This document shows, piece by piece, positions 1 through 9,125 of a DNA stretch of 64,000 nt. The notes beneath the pieces were generated by a model. That model had not been told where the DNA came from and ran no database searches. It was given only the letters and a program-made list of their open reading frames with translations. Both the position numbers and the translations under genes were made by a program. This DNA is from Bryobacterales bacterium (lineage in GTDB: Bacteria; Acidobacteriota; Terriglobia; Bryobacterales; Bryobacteraceae): the NCBI GenBank assembly GCA_016721425.1, contig JADKID010000038.1, positions 682,001 through 746,000 on the forward strand. Reading direction: 5' to 3'. Every line of letters begins with the position of its first letter. Within the stretch, counting starts at the first letter, position 1.

Positions 1-229
1 CCAAGCCATAGTAGGTGGCCAGCCAGAGATAGCCTTCCTCACCCTGGACGATGGAGTTGATGGTGTAGTGGGGTAGACCCTCGGCCTCTTCCCAGGAAGC
101 GTACTGGTAGTGCTTGATCGGCTTGGACGGATCCAGCGCCGGCAGTTGGCCCGCCAGGCCCACGAGCACGAGCGCCAAAAGGGCCAGGCGGAATGGCCAG
201 ATCTCACTATCGTATTGGAGCCGTCTCAC
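1..229 (-). CDS. Two-component regulator-propeller sensor kinase, N-terminal fragment (runs off the window)
   Basis: Only the first 76 or so codons are present; the gene continues beyond base 1. I place the start at a GTG at 229, preceded by a purine-rich stretch. The translation shows a short basic N-terminus, a hydrophobic signal segment (LALLALVLVGLAGQL), then a sequence of the type W-x-x-x-x-G-L-P-H-Y-T-I-N-S-I-V-Q ending in GYLWLATYYGL. The pattern GLP...I..I.Q...GYLWL.T..GL is the signature of the first blade of the periplasmic regulator-propeller (Reg_prop) domain. In Acidobacteria such domains usually sit in front of a Y_Y_Y domain and a histidine kinase or diguanylate cyclase. The output domain is outside the window, so kinase activity is inferred from the family. 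The start codon is uncertain. Confidence 0.65.
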   Translation of the reverse strand, partial: MRRLQYDSEIWPFRLALLALVLVGLAGQLPALDPSKPIKHYQYASWEEAEGLPHYTINSIVQGEEGYLWLATYYGL

Positions 230-349
230 CGATACCGCCCCTCACCTCTGACTCTCCTGGACAACTGAGTTTCTGGGCTTTGCCGATTGTATTTGAGTTG
301 TTCGATTCCTGCAAGGCGAGGAAGGAGGCAGCCTTGGACGGCCTAACCC

Positions 350-733
350 CTATCCATAGACGACAGGGTTCTTGTCGAGCCAGTGCTTGTCCCTGGCCTG
401 ATTCACTTGCTTCAAGGCACCCTTCGCGATAGGGCCGGTAACCCCGCGCGAGCCCCAGATCACGCCTCCGCTGAAGCCCACCGCGGCGCCCACCAATGCG
501 CCGGCCAGGGCAGTCCTGGAAGACTTTCGCTCGTCGGTCAGATACGCCACCAGAGCGCCCACGCAAGCGCCGATCACCGCGGGTTGCCAGGAATCCTTCG
601 CCGCCTGCGAGATCTCGGACAATCCGTCCTCCGCCAGGACGTCGTGGCGCGCAGACTCTGCGCCTTTCAACGCTGAACTTGCCAGTTCCTTACCGTACTC
701 CAGGTTCTCTTTCAGCCAGTTTTGATTACTCAT
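350..733 (-). CDS. Small membrane-associated hypothetical protein
   Basis: A 127-residue protein I cannot assign to a named family. The N-terminal half is polar and probably helical (NQNWLKENLEYGKELASSALKG). The middle, about residues 52-95, contains two short glycine/alanine-rich hydrophobic stretches (VIGACVGALVAYL and ALAGALVGAAVGFSGGVIW). This glycine-zipper arrangement is common in small stress-related membrane proteins such as those with YqjD/ElaB-like or DUF883-like organisation, but similarity to those is only structural. It stands alone between the sensor-kinase start and the oppositely oriented AAA gene, with about 110 bases of shared upstream DNA that would carry both promoters. 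Confidence 0.6.
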   Translation of the reverse strand: MSNQNWLKENLEYGKELASSALKGAESARHDVLAEDGLSEISQAAKDSWQPAVIGACVGALVAYLTDERKSSRTALAGALVGAAVGFSGGVIWGSRGVTGPIAKGALKQVNQARDKHWLDKNPVVYG

Positions 734-843
734 GACAGTTTGATCCTACTCCCATCATATCGGGTTCGGTTGGCCATCACGGTATACTTCCACTCCGAAA
801 CTCCGAAAATGTCTGAGCCACGCAGCATCTCGTATCGTCGATA

Positions 844-2373
844 ATGAAGGCTACGTTGAATCAATTCCAATCCGACCCACGCTCCGGCCCCTCCGCGCCC
901 GAGAGCCGCGCCTCCCGCGTACTTCGCGAAGTGTTTGAATCCGGACGTCCGATCACCTACCTTCAAACCTCGGAGGAGCACCGCGCCGGCCATGTGCTGC
1001 GTGAGGCCGCCGTTCGCCTGGCTGGTTCGCAGCCGCTGAGCGTCTGGACGTGGAGCCTCACGCACGGTCTCTACCGCGATGGCGTTCACGCCGAAGCCGG
1101 CACGCACGATCCGCAACAGGCGCTCGAATTCATCGCCGCCCACAAGCAGCCGGGCATCTTCCATCTCCAGGATTTCCACGAACCTTTGCGGGACTCGGCC
1201 GTGATCCGGCGCCATCTCCGCGACCTGTACGGGTCTTGCCAGGGCGAGCGCAAGTTCATCGTCATCACCGCCCCGGTCCGCGCCATTCCGGAAGAGCTGG
1301 AGCGGAATCTGCTGTTTCTAGAACTGCGGCCGCCGGACTTGGTAGAGCTGGTGGATTTCCTGAGGCGCGAGAGCGGCCAGACGGACCCCGAGATCCTGCA
1401 GCCACTTGCCTCCGCGCTGCAGGGCTTGACGCTGGATGAGGCGCACTACGCGCTGGGCCGCGCCATCGCGACCCACGGTTCGCTGACCCTGGCCGCCCGG
1501 CCGGCGCTGCTCGAAGAGAAGCGTCTGCTCATCAACCGCACGGGCTATCTGGAGTTCATCTCCGATGGCGGCAGCCTGAGCGAGGTGGGCGGTCTGGAGG
1601 GCATCAAGAAGTGGCTGCTGGAGCGGAGGAAGCTCTTCGCGATGGGGGAAGACCTGAGTGCCGAACTGGTGCCCAAGGGTGTGCTCATCATGGGTATCCC
1701 GGGCTGCGGCAAGAGCCTTTCGGTAAAAGCCTTCTCCTCCTATCTGCAACTGCCGCTCTACCGTATCGACATGATCGAGATCTTCTCGGGCCGCCACGGA
1801 AAGCCGGAGGGGGCGTTTGTGCAGGCGTGCAAGATGATGGAGGACATGGCGCCGGCGGTGCTCTGGTTTGACGAGATCGAGATGGGCATCACCTCGACGG
1901 AGTCCGGCGGGGAACAGGGGCGTATCTTCGCATTCTTCCTGACATGGATGCAGGAGAAGACGCGCGGGCTATTTGTGGCGGCCACCGCCAACCGTATTGA
2001 CCTGCTGCCCGCCGAGATGATCCGCAAGGGACGATTTGACGAGGTCTTCTTTGTCGATCTGCCGCACGACGACGAGCGCGCAGAGATCTTCGAGATTCAC
2101 CTCAAGCGGCGCGGCGTGGACATCTCCGGCATCGATATCGAGCAGTTGAAGTCTTTCACCAACGGCTGGACCGGCGCTGAGATTGAGCAGTGCGTGGTCT
2201 CGGCGGTACTGAAGGCGCGCCTGGCGGAGAGGCCGGTGGCGGGACAGGATCTCATCGGCGTCGCGGTGAAGACCGTCCCGCTCTCGCGCACCATGAGCGA
2301 GCAGATCGATCATATCCGTAGTTGGGCATTTGAGCGGGCAGTGCGAGCCTCGCCGAGGGCGCTGGGCCGTTAA
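844..2373 (+). CDS. AAA+ ATPase, Ycf46-like
   Basis: A 509-residue cytoplasmic AAA+ ATPase. The N-terminal 230 residues carry the degenerate domain seen in Ycf46-type proteins (ITYLQTSEEHRAGHVLREA near residue 40). The ATPase core follows, with Walker A GIPGCGKS at 284-291, Walker B VLWFDEIE at 339-346, sensor-1 region AATANRIDLLP and an arginine-finger-like MIRKGRFDEVFFV. The C-terminal helical lid includes FTNGWTGAEIEQCV, typical of the FtsH/Cdc48 branch. Ycf46 proteins are conserved in cyanobacteria, plastids and many bacteria; a role in controlling photosynthesis or CO2 use is reported for cyanobacteria, but the role here is unknown. The ATG at 844 is the first start in frame; length agrees with the family. 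Confidence 0.88.
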   Translation: MKATLNQFQSDPRSGPSAPESRASRVLREVFESGRPITYLQTSEEHRAGHVLREAAVRLAGSQPLSVWTWSLTHGLYRDGVHAEAGTHDPQQALEFIAAHKQPGIFHLQDFHEPLRDSAVIRRHLRDLYGSCQGERKFIVITAPVRAIPEELERNLLFLELRPPDLVELVDFLRRESGQTDPEILQPLASALQGLTLDEAHYALGRAIATHGSLTLAARPALLEEKRLLINRTGYLEFISDGGSLSEVGGLEGIKKWLLERRKLFAMGEDLSAELVPKGVLIMGIPGCGKSLSVKAFSSYLQLPLYRIDMIEIFSGRHGKPEGAFVQACKMMEDMAPAVLWFDEIEMGITSTESGGEQGRIFAFFLTWMQEKTRGLFVAATANRIDLLPAEMIRKGRFDEVFFVDLPHDDERAEIFEIHLKRRGVDISGIDIEQLKSFTNGWTGAEIEQCVVSAVLKARLAERPVAGQDLIGVAVKTVPLSRTMSEQIDHIRSWAFERAVRASPRALGR

Positions 2374-2410
2374 CGGTCGGTATTCTGTGAGGCCAGGAGG
2401 GTTGGAGACC

Positions 2411-2797
2411 ATGAAGAAAGCGATGTTGCTGATCGCCTTGCTGGCGGGCCTTGCCCAGGCCCAGAGCGCCTCGCTCCTGTTTGACGGCGTGAAGTTGTTT
2501 TATCAGAAGCCGGGTGAGACCAAGTGGCGGGACGACAAGGCTCTGTTGGCGCTGGATGGCGGACAGAGGGTGATGCTGTTACTGAAAGACAACAAGCCGC
2601 TGTTCGTGATGAGGTACGACAATATCTCGTCCATGTCCTTCAACGAAAAGAAGGACCGGACTCTGACGCTCACCTACGGCGGCGATTCCTCCCCCAGCGG
2701 GACCGTGCGGATGGAGCTTTCCGGCAAGTGGAAAGAGATCCTGGAGACTCTCCGGGGCCAGAGCCAGAAGCCCGTGGCCATCGTTGCCGGCAAGTAG
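2411..2797 (+). CDS. Small secreted hypothetical protein
   Basis: A 128-residue protein with a clear signal peptide (MKKAMLLIALLAGLAQAQS) and no recognised domain. The mature part is predicted to be beta-rich (SLLFDGVKLFYQKPG, RVMLLLKDNKPLFVMRYDNISSMSF, TVRMELSGKWKEILETLRG) and looks like a small PH-like or lipocalin-like fold, though that is only an impression. The ATG at 2411 has an AGGAGGG ribosome site ending about nine bases upstream. It starts 38 bases after the AAA ATPase stop, so co-transcription is likely, and it converges with the SDR gene 5 bases beyond its stop. Confidence 0.72.
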   Translation: MKKAMLLIALLAGLAQAQSASLLFDGVKLFYQKPGETKWRDDKALLALDGGQRVMLLLKDNKPLFVMRYDNISSMSFNEKKDRTLTLTYGGDSSPSGTVRMELSGKWKEILETLRGQSQKPVAIVAGK

Positions 2798-2802
2798 AGG
2801 CG

Positions 2803-3585
2803 CTACCGCGCGGTCCAACCGCCATCCACCAGCAGCGTATGGCCGGTGATCAGTGAGGCAGCCGGCGAGGCCAGAAATACCACGGCGCCGGCCACCTCCA
2901 TCGGCTGCCCGACGCGGTGCAGCGCGGCGATGCGCTCTTCCACTTCCGCGCGAAACACGGCATCGGCCAGGAATGGCGCCGTGCTGGGCGTCTCGATAAA
3001 TGTCGGCGCCACGACGTTGACCGTGATGCCGTGGCGGCCCCACTCCACAGCCTGGCACTTTGCCATGTGAGCGATGGCGGCCTTGGTCATGCAGTAGACC
3101 GACACGCCCGGCAAGGCCACGGCGCCGGCTTGCGATCCCAGGTGGATGATACGCCCGCCGCCCTGCCGGATCATCACGAGCGCAGCCTCCTGGCTGGCGA
3201 AAAATGTCCCCTTGACGTTCAGGTCCATCACGCTATCGAAGTCTGTTTCGCTCACCGATTCGGCATCCCCGACGATGGCAAAGCCGGCGTTGTTCACCAG
3301 AATGTCCAGGCGTCCGAAGCGCTCCACTGTTGAATGTACGGCCGCTCGGATTTCACTCAGCCGCGTGACGTTCATCTGCACAGGGTAGGAGCGCCGCCCC
3401 ATTCTGGCGATCTCATCGTGTAAGCCGGCGTCCGCACGGATATCCCGCAGCCCCAGCGCGATATCGGCGCCGGAGTTGGCCAGAGCCAGCGAAATGGCCC
3501 GGCCCAGGCCGCGCGCCGCGCCTGTCACCAGCGCCACTTTGCCGGTCAGGTCGAAACTCGGGTATTGGTCCATAGGGACCAGCAT
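2803..3585 (-). CDS. Short-chain dehydrogenase/reductase (classical SDR)
   Basis: A 260-residue NAD(P)-dependent oxidoreductase of the classical SDR family. The cofactor-binding TGAARGLG motif lies near residue 21, NNAG near residue 97, the catalytic Ser in IIHLGSQAG and the catalytic YxxxK in VYCMTKAA. The C-terminal WGRHGITVNVVAPTFIETP and ITGHTLLVDGGW blocks match the FabG / glucose-1-dehydrogenase-like subgroup. The substrate cannot be told from sequence. An in-frame ATG four codons downstream (MDQYPSFDL) is an equally good start; neither has a convincing ribosome site. The gene is single and converges on the small secreted protein at 2411-2797. Confidence 0.9.
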   Translation of the reverse strand: MLVPMDQYPSFDLTGKVALVTGAARGLGRAISLALANSGADIALGLRDIRADAGLHDEIARMGRRSYPVQMNVTRLSEIRAAVHSTVERFGRLDILVNNAGFAIVGDAESVSETDFDSVMDLNVKGTFFASQEAALVMIRQGGGRIIHLGSQAGAVALPGVSVYCMTKAAIAHMAKCQAVEWGRHGITVNVVAPTFIETPSTAPFLADAVFRAEVEERIAALHRVGQPMEVAGAVVFLASPAASLITGHTLLVDGGWTAR

Positions 3586-3672
3586 AGACCGACCCCGCGT
3601 TGTGGGGCCGGCCCTCGAAAAAATTGATACCGGAATCCCCCGGGGCCGCGTCTGAAGAAGAGGGGGGCTTAG

Positions 3673-4725
3673 ATGCAGGCCGGCGACATCATGCGAGCTT
3701 GGGGGCTGATTCTCAGGGGGCGCAAGCCCACGCTATCTATCGAGATCACGAAGGAATGCCCGCTGCGCTGTCCAGGTTGCTACGCCTTTGAGGATCAGCA
3801 TCTGGGCAATGGCGTCAACCTGCGCCAACTCAGTGATTTCAAAGGCGATGATCTCGTTCGGCGCGTGATGGCGCTCGTCCGTGAGCTGCGTCCGCTGCAC
3901 CTGTCGCTGGTGGGCGGCGATCCCCTGGTGCGCTATCGCGAAGTGGAACTGATGCTGCCCCAATTGCTGGCGATGGGCATTCACGTTCAGCTCGTCACCA
4001 GCGCCTTCCGGCCCATGCCGGACGTCTGGAGGTCCTACCACGGCTTCACGCTTTCGGTTTCTGTGGACGGACTCGAAGCCGAGCACAATGCGCGCCGCGC
4101 TCCGGCCACCTATGAACGAATTCTGCACAACATCGCCAACCAGCGCGTCACCATCCACTGCACCATCACCGGCCAGATGATGAAACGGCCGGGCTACCTG
4201 CGGGAGTTTATGGAGTACTGGAGCCGCGTGGACGCCGTGGAGAAGGTCTGGTTCAGCATCTTTACGCCGCAGCGCGGGCAGGTGATGCCGGAGATCCTCA
4301 CCCCCGCTGAGCGCCAGGACGCCATCCGCCAGATCCACGAACTACGTGGCCGCTACCCGAAGCTCGCCATGCCGCGCCGTTTGGTGGACCACTTTGGCAA
4401 CCCGCCGGCCAGCCCTTCGGATTGCATCTTCTCCCAGGTGACGCAGACCATCTCCGCAGATCTGCGGACCGCTATCACGCCGTGCCAGTTCGGCGGCGAT
4501 CCCGATTGCAGCCAGTGCGGGTGCATGGCCTCGATGGCGCTGGCCGCCGTAGGCTCGCACAAAGTGGCCGGTTTCATCCCCGTGGGCTCGCTCTTCCGCG
4601 CCTCGGTCCGGTTCGGCGCTATGCGGCGCGGGGCGGGCGCACCGCTACCAGGCGTCCCGGTTGGTGATGGTCACGCGGTAAACGGGCTTGTTTCTCTCCG
4701 CGGGGTCCATCGTGAAGACCTCTGA
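3673..4725 (+). CDS. Radical SAM protein
   Basis: A 350-residue radical S-adenosylmethionine enzyme. The iron-sulfur motif is CPLRCPGC (CxxxCxxC) near residue 33, within SIEITKECPLRCPGCYAFE; LVGGDPLV is the GGE-like SAM-binding motif and LSVSVDGL a later barrel strand. Further cysteines towards the C-terminus (TPCQFGGDPDCSQCGC) suggest an auxiliary cluster of the SPASM/twitch kind. The substrate is unknown. The ATG at 3673 follows a GAGGGGGG ribosome site. The last 27 codons read antisense through the end of the oppositely oriented esterase gene (overlap 4645-4725), and that tail is low-complexity. It is probably not conserved and may reflect a lost original stop codon. Confidence 0.85.
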   Translation: MQAGDIMRAWGLILRGRKPTLSIEITKECPLRCPGCYAFEDQHLGNGVNLRQLSDFKGDDLVRRVMALVRELRPLHLSLVGGDPLVRYREVELMLPQLLAMGIHVQLVTSAFRPMPDVWRSYHGFTLSVSVDGLEAEHNARRAPATYERILHNIANQRVTIHCTITGQMMKRPGYLREFMEYWSRVDAVEKVWFSIFTPQRGQVMPEILTPAERQDAIRQIHELRGRYPKLAMPRRLVDHFGNPPASPSDCIFSQVTQTISADLRTAITPCQFGGDPDCSQCGCMASMALAAVGSHKVAGFIPVGSLFRASVRFGAMRRGAGAPLPGVPVGDGHAVNGLVSLRGVHREDL

Positions 4726-5895
4726 TGTCTTGGACGGATCGTAGCCGCGCCACAGCCAAGTGAGCGATTCCGGCAGATCGAGCGCTGCCTGGGAGCTGTT
4801 GTGCGCCGCCTGGCCGAAGCGGAAGTGGTAGTCGTACTCCTTCATTTTGAGGGAGTTGGCAAGCTGGATGTTCTGGAGCGGCCAGGAGCCATGGTCGTTC
4901 TCCAAGTCATCCGTGCCGTCGCTCATCCACACGCGGATGTTCCGTTTGGGCTGCTTGCGCACGTAGAACGGATAGAGATTGCCGCCGTCGAGCTTGTCCT
5001 GCGGACGCCATTGAATAGACGAGTAGCTGCCGATGGTGGAGTGCACGCGGCTGAACTTCTCCGGCATAAACCAGGCGGAGGTGAACGAGCAAATGCCGCC
5101 GGAGGACTCGCCGCCGATGGCGCGGCTATAGCCGTCCGGACGCAGCTTGTAGCTCTTCTCCACTTCGGGCAGCACCTCTTCGAGCAGGAATCGCGTGTAG
5201 CGGTCGCTCACGGTGTCGTACTCGACCGAGCGCATCGCCTTGCCGTCGGGCGCGAAGCCAGGCGCGATCAGCACATGCACCATCGGCGGGATCAACTTCT
5301 GCTGGACGAGGTTCTCGGTAACCGTGAAGAGGCGCAGCCGCGAGAGATCACCGGCGATCAGGGTCTGGCCGTCCTGCCACACCATCAGCGGAGAGGGCTG
5401 GGCCGGGTCGACGCCCGGTGAGGCGTAGAACCAGTAGTCGGCCTTCATACCGTCGTAGATCGTGCTCACAATCGTGCGTTTTTCGCTCAATTTGCCGCTT
5501 GGAACGCCACTTTTCGGGTAAGAATCGGCGTTGTAACCGGTCAGATCGGCGCGTGGGCCCAGTGGCTTGCCACCGGCGCTGTATTGGTAGGAATACGTCA
5601 CGCCTGTGCGCATCTTCTCCAGGCGCATCCAGAGATTGGAGCCCGCGATGCTCAGCATCGGCGCCGGCGGCTGCTGGTTGATGGAGACCGAGACGGGCAC
5701 GTCGGACGCGGTGACGAACAGGTAATCCTGGCCCCAGACGGCGACGCCGCCGCGCGCGGATAGGGTCTTGGTGATCTGATCCGCCAGGCCGGGCGTGGCG
5801 GGGCCGCCGCGTGCGGTGAGGATCAACTGTTCCAGTGGATGAACCTGCGCGAGGGCGGTGCAGGCGAGGAGTGCGGAGAGGGTCAGGAGCTTCAT
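4645..5895 (-). CDS. Secreted alpha/beta-hydrolase esterase (Fes/enterochelin-esterase-like)
   Basis: A 416-residue exported hydrolase. A signal peptide (MKLLTLSALLACTALAQV) is followed by an immunoglobulin-like N-terminal part (GVAVWGQDYLFVTASDVPVS) and a Fes/IroE-type esterase domain. The nucleophile elbow is GGESSGG in the segment AIGGESSGGICSFTSAW, and the likely catalytic His is in FGQAAHNSSQAA. This family hydrolyses esters such as carbohydrate-linked feruloyl/acetyl esters or siderophore lactones; the substrate here is unknown. I chose the ATG at 5895 because of the signal peptide; the reading frame stays open upstream but only as an antisense shadow of the ankyrin gene. The start overlaps the ankyrin stop by four bases (ATGA), implying translational coupling. 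Confidence 0.85.
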   Translation of the reverse strand: MKLLTLSALLACTALAQVHPLEQLILTARGGPATPGLADQITKTLSARGGVAVWGQDYLFVTASDVPVSVSINQQPPAPMLSIAGSNLWMRLEKMRTGVTYSYQYSAGGKPLGPRADLTGYNADSYPKSGVPSGKLSEKRTIVSTIYDGMKADYWFYASPGVDPAQPSPLMVWQDGQTLIAGDLSRLRLFTVTENLVQQKLIPPMVHVLIAPGFAPDGKAMRSVEYDTVSDRYTRFLLEEVLPEVEKSYKLRPDGYSRAIGGESSGGICSFTSAWFMPEKFSRVHSTIGSYSSIQWRPQDKLDGGNLYPFYVRKQPKRNIRVWMSDGTDDLENDHGSWPLQNIQLANSLKMKEYDYHFRFGQAAHNSSQAALDLPESLTWLWRGYDPSKTSEVFTMDPAERNKPVYRVTITNRDAW

Positions 5896-6728
5896 GGCTT
5901 GGAGGGAGCGGCTTTCTGTTCGAGGAATTCGGTGAGCTCTTTGAAGCGGCGGCGGCGCGCCTGATCGAGCGCGGTTTGGGAGCGGGCGTCCTTGGCGTTG
6001 AGGTCCGCGCCAGCGGCGGCCAGGGCCTGTACGGCGGGCAGGCAGTTTTGCGCGGCTGCCAAGTGTAGCGCCGTGCTGCCGGCGGCGGTGCGAACGTTCG
6101 GGTCGGCGTGGGCGGCCACCAGGGCCGTGAGGATGGCGGGGCGGCAGGCGCGAGCGGCGAGATGGATGGGGCGATAGCCCTCGGGTCCGGCGGTGGCGGG
6201 GTCGGCTTTGGCGGCGAGCAAGGCGGTCGCGGTCTCGTCGTGACCGCCCTGAACGGCGAGCCACAAGGGCGTGACGCCGGAAAGGGAGGGCGCGTCCACC
6301 TTGGCTCCGGCGGCGAGCAACCGGGCGACCATCGGCGCGCGTCCCTCGGCGGCGGCGTAATGAAGTGGGGTCTGGCCGCGGCGGTTCTCTGTGGCGTTTA
6401 TGTCCAGGCCCTTGCCCAGCAGCAGCGCGAGGGCTGCGGGGTGGCCGGAGCTAACGGCGGCGTGGAGCGCCGTTTCGCCATTCCAGCGCCGGGCGGTTGC
6501 GTTGGCGCCGGCGGCGAGGAGTACTTTCAGGACTTGCACGTTGCCGCGACGGGCAGCGACGAGCAGCGCGGTTTCGCCGTCTTCTCCCACCGCGTTCACG
6601 TTGGCGCCCTTGGTCAGGAGTACCTGGACGTCGGTGGGCGCGCCGTTGGCACACGCATCCAACAGGACGCCGGGCGGCACGGCCGGCGGTGCGGCCAGCG
6701 AAATAAGTAGTAGCAGAGAGGGTCCCAA
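5892..6728 (-). CDS. Ankyrin-repeat protein, exported
   Basis: A 278-residue protein with a hydrophobic N-terminus (GPSLLLLISLAAPPAV) and about seven ankyrin repeats from residue 22 to 262. They are recognised by recurring G.TALHLAA....A....LL..GAD.N cores such as DGETALLVAARRG, NGETALHAAVSSG, RGQTPLHYAAAEG and AGSTALHLAAAQN. Ankyrin repeats mediate protein binding. The signal-like N-terminus and coupling to a secreted esterase suggest a periplasmic partner or inhibitor of that esterase, which is inference. The start is a TTG at 6728 with no clear ribosome site; a TATAAC element about 12 bases upstream suggests a very short or absent leader. It is divergent from the DUF1592 gene. Confidence 0.85.
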   Translation of the reverse strand: MGPSLLLLISLAAPPAVPPGVLLDACANGAPTDVQVLLTKGANVNAVGEDGETALLVAARRGNVQVLKVLLAAGANATARRWNGETALHAAVSSGHPAALALLLGKGLDINATENRRGQTPLHYAAAEGRAPMVARLLAAGAKVDAPSLSGVTPLWLAVQGGHDETATALLAAKADPATAGPEGYRPIHLAARACRPAILTALVAAHADPNVRTAAGSTALHLAAAQNCLPAVQALAAAGADLNAKDARSQTALDQARRRRFKELTEFLEQKAAPSKP

Positions 6729-6761
6729 GTCTGGTTAGTGTTATACCATACGGAAAAGGGT

Positions 6762-9125
6762 ATGAAGGGATTCACGGTAGGGGCCCTGTTTGCACTGGCT
6801 GTGATGCTGCCCGCCCGCTTGGCGGCGGCAGACATCGAGCGGGAGCGCGTCTATCAATCGCAGGTCCGCCCGTTCCTCAAGCAATACTGCGCCGGCTGCC
6901 ACAATGCGCGCGTGAAGACGGCCGGTGTGGCCGTGGATGGATACCTCACCGGCGAGACAATCGGCGCCCAGAACGGCGCGTGGGAGAAGATCCTCCGCAA
7001 GATCCGCACGGGCGAGATGCCGCCCTCCGGGTTGCCGCGCGCGCCGCAGAGCGCCGTCAATGACGTGGTGCAGTTTGTCGGCGAGGAACTGGACCGTGCC
7101 GCCGCGGCCAAGCCGGACCCCGGCCGCGTGACTGCGCACCGCCTGAACCGCGCCGAGTACAACAACGCCGTCCGTGATCTGCTGGCAGTGGACTGGCGGC
7201 CGGCCGACGATTTTCCTGCCGACGATTCCGGCTATGGCTTCGACAACATCGCCGACGTGCTGTCGCTGCCGCCCGTGTTGATGGAGAAATACCTGGCGGT
7301 GGCCGGCAAGGTGAGCCGCCAGGCGCTGGGGCGTGTGCGGTTTGATGCCGTGCTGGAGCGCCACACTGCGCCGCGCAACCGGCCGCAGAGCCAGCGCATC
7401 AGCGAAGCGGCGCCGGTGGGTTCGCGCGGCGGCATCGAAGTGGAGCACCGCTTCCCGGCCGACGCCACGTATCTGCTGCGTGGCCGGGTGCGGTTTGCGC
7501 CCGATCCGAAAGTCCCGGAGTTTCTCGATTTCCGCCTTGATGGCAAGCTGCTGAAGCGCGTCGAGGTGAAGTTCACGCCCTCGGATGAGGATGAGGAGTT
7601 GCGCCGCTTTGAGATCAAGGTTCCTGTCACCGCCGGTCGGCACCAACTTCTGCTGAGTTTTCTCCGCGACGATTCGAAGAACGAAAGCCCCATGCTGGAG
7701 ATCGCCGCCGGCGGTAAGCCGCGCCGCAATCCGCTGGGGGTGGACTGGCTGGAGATCGGCGGTCCGTTCGACGTCACCGGGCCCGGCAATACGGCAAGCC
7801 GCCGCGCCGTGCTGAGCTGCAAACCTACCGGCGCAAAAGACGAAGAGCCCTGTGCGTCGTCGATTCTCACGCGCCTGGCGCGGCGCGCGTGGCGGAGGCC
7901 CGTCACCGCGGCCGAAAGCGCCCGGCTGCTGCGCTTCTACCGCATGGGCAAGACCGATAGCGGCGAGTTTGAGGGCGGCATCGAGCTGGGGCTGAAGTCG
8001 ATCCTGGTTTCGCCGCACTTCCTCTTCCGCGTGGAGCGCGAGCCGGCTGTGCGTGCTGCCGATGTCTACCGTATCAGCGATCTGGAACTGGCTTCGCGCC
8101 TCTCGTTCTTCCTGTGGAGCAGCATTCCGGACGAGACGCTGCTGGGCCTGGCTGAACGCAAAGCGCTGCAACAGTCGGGAGTGCTGGAGCGTGAAGTACG
8201 GCGCATGCTGGGCGATCCGCGCGCGGCGGCGCTGACTGCGAACTTCGCCGGGCAGTGGCTGCACCTGCGCAATCTGGCGAGCATGAAGCCGGACCCTGTG
8301 TTGTTCCCCGAGTTCGACAGCGATCTGCGCGAAGCGATGCAGCGCGAGACCGAAATGTTCTTTGACGCCGTCGTGCGCGAAGACCGCAGCGTGCTGGATT
8401 TCCTGGACGCGCCGTTTACGTATCTGAATCAGCGCCTGGCCGCGTATTACGGCGTGGCCGGCGTGGAAGGCCGGCGTCTGCGCCGCGTGGAGTTGCCGGC
8501 CGGGACGCGGGGTGGCGTGCTGACCATGGCGAGCGTGCTGACGGTGACCTCGTACCCCACGCGCACGTCGCCGGTGATCCGCGGCAAGTGGGTGCTGGAG
8601 AATCTGCTGGGCGCGCCGCCGCCACCGCCTCCGCCGGACGTGCCGCCGTTGAAAGAGGCGGGCATCGGGAAGACGGTTTCGATGCGGCAGCAGATGGAGC
8701 AGCATCGCGCCGATCCATCGTGCTCGGCCTGCCACGCCAAGATGGATCCCATCGGTTTCGCGTTGGAGAACTACGACGCCGTGGGCCGCTGGCGCACGAA
8801 AGAGGGCGGCTTTGAGATCGACGCATCGGGCCGGATGCCGTCCGGCGAATCATTCCAGAATGCATCGGAGTTGAAGCGTTATCTGCGCGCCAACCCCGAC
8901 GAGTTTGTGTTGTGCCTCACCGAGAAACTGCTGACCTACGCGCTGGGCCGCGGCGTGGAGCGCAACGACAAGCCGCTGGTGCGGGCCATGTCTCGCGACG
9001 CGGCGCGCGACAACTACAAGTTTTCATCCATCGTGTTGGGCATTGTCCGCAGCGCACCGTTCCAGATGCGCCGCGCCACCGAAATCTCCGTCCAAACCAA
9101 AGAGGGGCGTCATGTTGGTGACTAG
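6762..9125 (+). CDS. DUF1592-type secreted cytochrome c (DUF1587/1592/1588/1585)
   Basis: A 787-residue exported haem protein of the Planctomycete/Acidobacteria type. After a signal peptide (MKGFTVGALFALAVMLPARLAAA) comes a haem-binding CAGCH at residues 43-47. Next follow the DUF1587 block (VTAHRLNRAEYNNAVRDLL), a beta-sandwich domain (about 210-330), DUF1595/DUF1592 (LARRAWRRPVTAAE; LELASRLSFFLWSSIPD) and DUF1588. The final DUF1588/1585 region holds a second CSACH with KMDPIGFALENYD. Biochemical function is unproven; these proteins are thought to act with DUF1552/DUF1501 partners, possibly in oxidising complex polysaccharide or sulfated material. The ATG at 6762 has a GGAAAAGGG ribosome site. 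It overlaps the DUF1552 start by 14 bases, a two-gene operon. Confidence 0.92.
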   Translation: MKGFTVGALFALAVMLPARLAAADIERERVYQSQVRPFLKQYCAGCHNARVKTAGVAVDGYLTGETIGAQNGAWEKILRKIRTGEMPPSGLPRAPQSAVNDVVQFVGEELDRAAAAKPDPGRVTAHRLNRAEYNNAVRDLLAVDWRPADDFPADDSGYGFDNIADVLSLPPVLMEKYLAVAGKVSRQALGRVRFDAVLERHTAPRNRPQSQRISEAAPVGSRGGIEVEHRFPADATYLLRGRVRFAPDPKVPEFLDFRLDGKLLKRVEVKFTPSDEDEELRRFEIKVPVTAGRHQLLLSFLRDDSKNESPMLEIAAGGKPRRNPLGVDWLEIGGPFDVTGPGNTASRRAVLSCKPTGAKDEEPCASSILTRLARRAWRRPVTAAESARLLRFYRMGKTDSGEFEGGIELGLKSILVSPHFLFRVEREPAVRAADVYRISDLELASRLSFFLWSSIPDETLLGLAERKALQQSGVLEREVRRMLGDPRAAALTANFAGQWLHLRNLASMKPDPVLFPEFDSDLREAMQRETEMFFDAVVREDRSVLDFLDAPFTYLNQRLAAYYGVAGVEGRRLRRVELPAGTRGGVLTMASVLTVTSYPTRTSPVIRGKWVLENLLGAPPPPPPPDVPPLKEAGIGKTVSMRQQMEQHRADPSCSACHAKMDPIGFALENYDAVGRWRTKEGGFEIDASGRMPSGESFQNASELKRYLRANPDEFVLCLTEKLLTYALGRGVERNDKPLVRAMSRDAARDNYKFSSIVLGIVRSAPFQMRRATEISVQTKEGRHVGD

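Noticed and set aside
6741..8735. 664-residue minus-strand ORF over the DUF1592 gene
   Set aside because: Antisense shadow with His/Arg/Gln bias and no motif.
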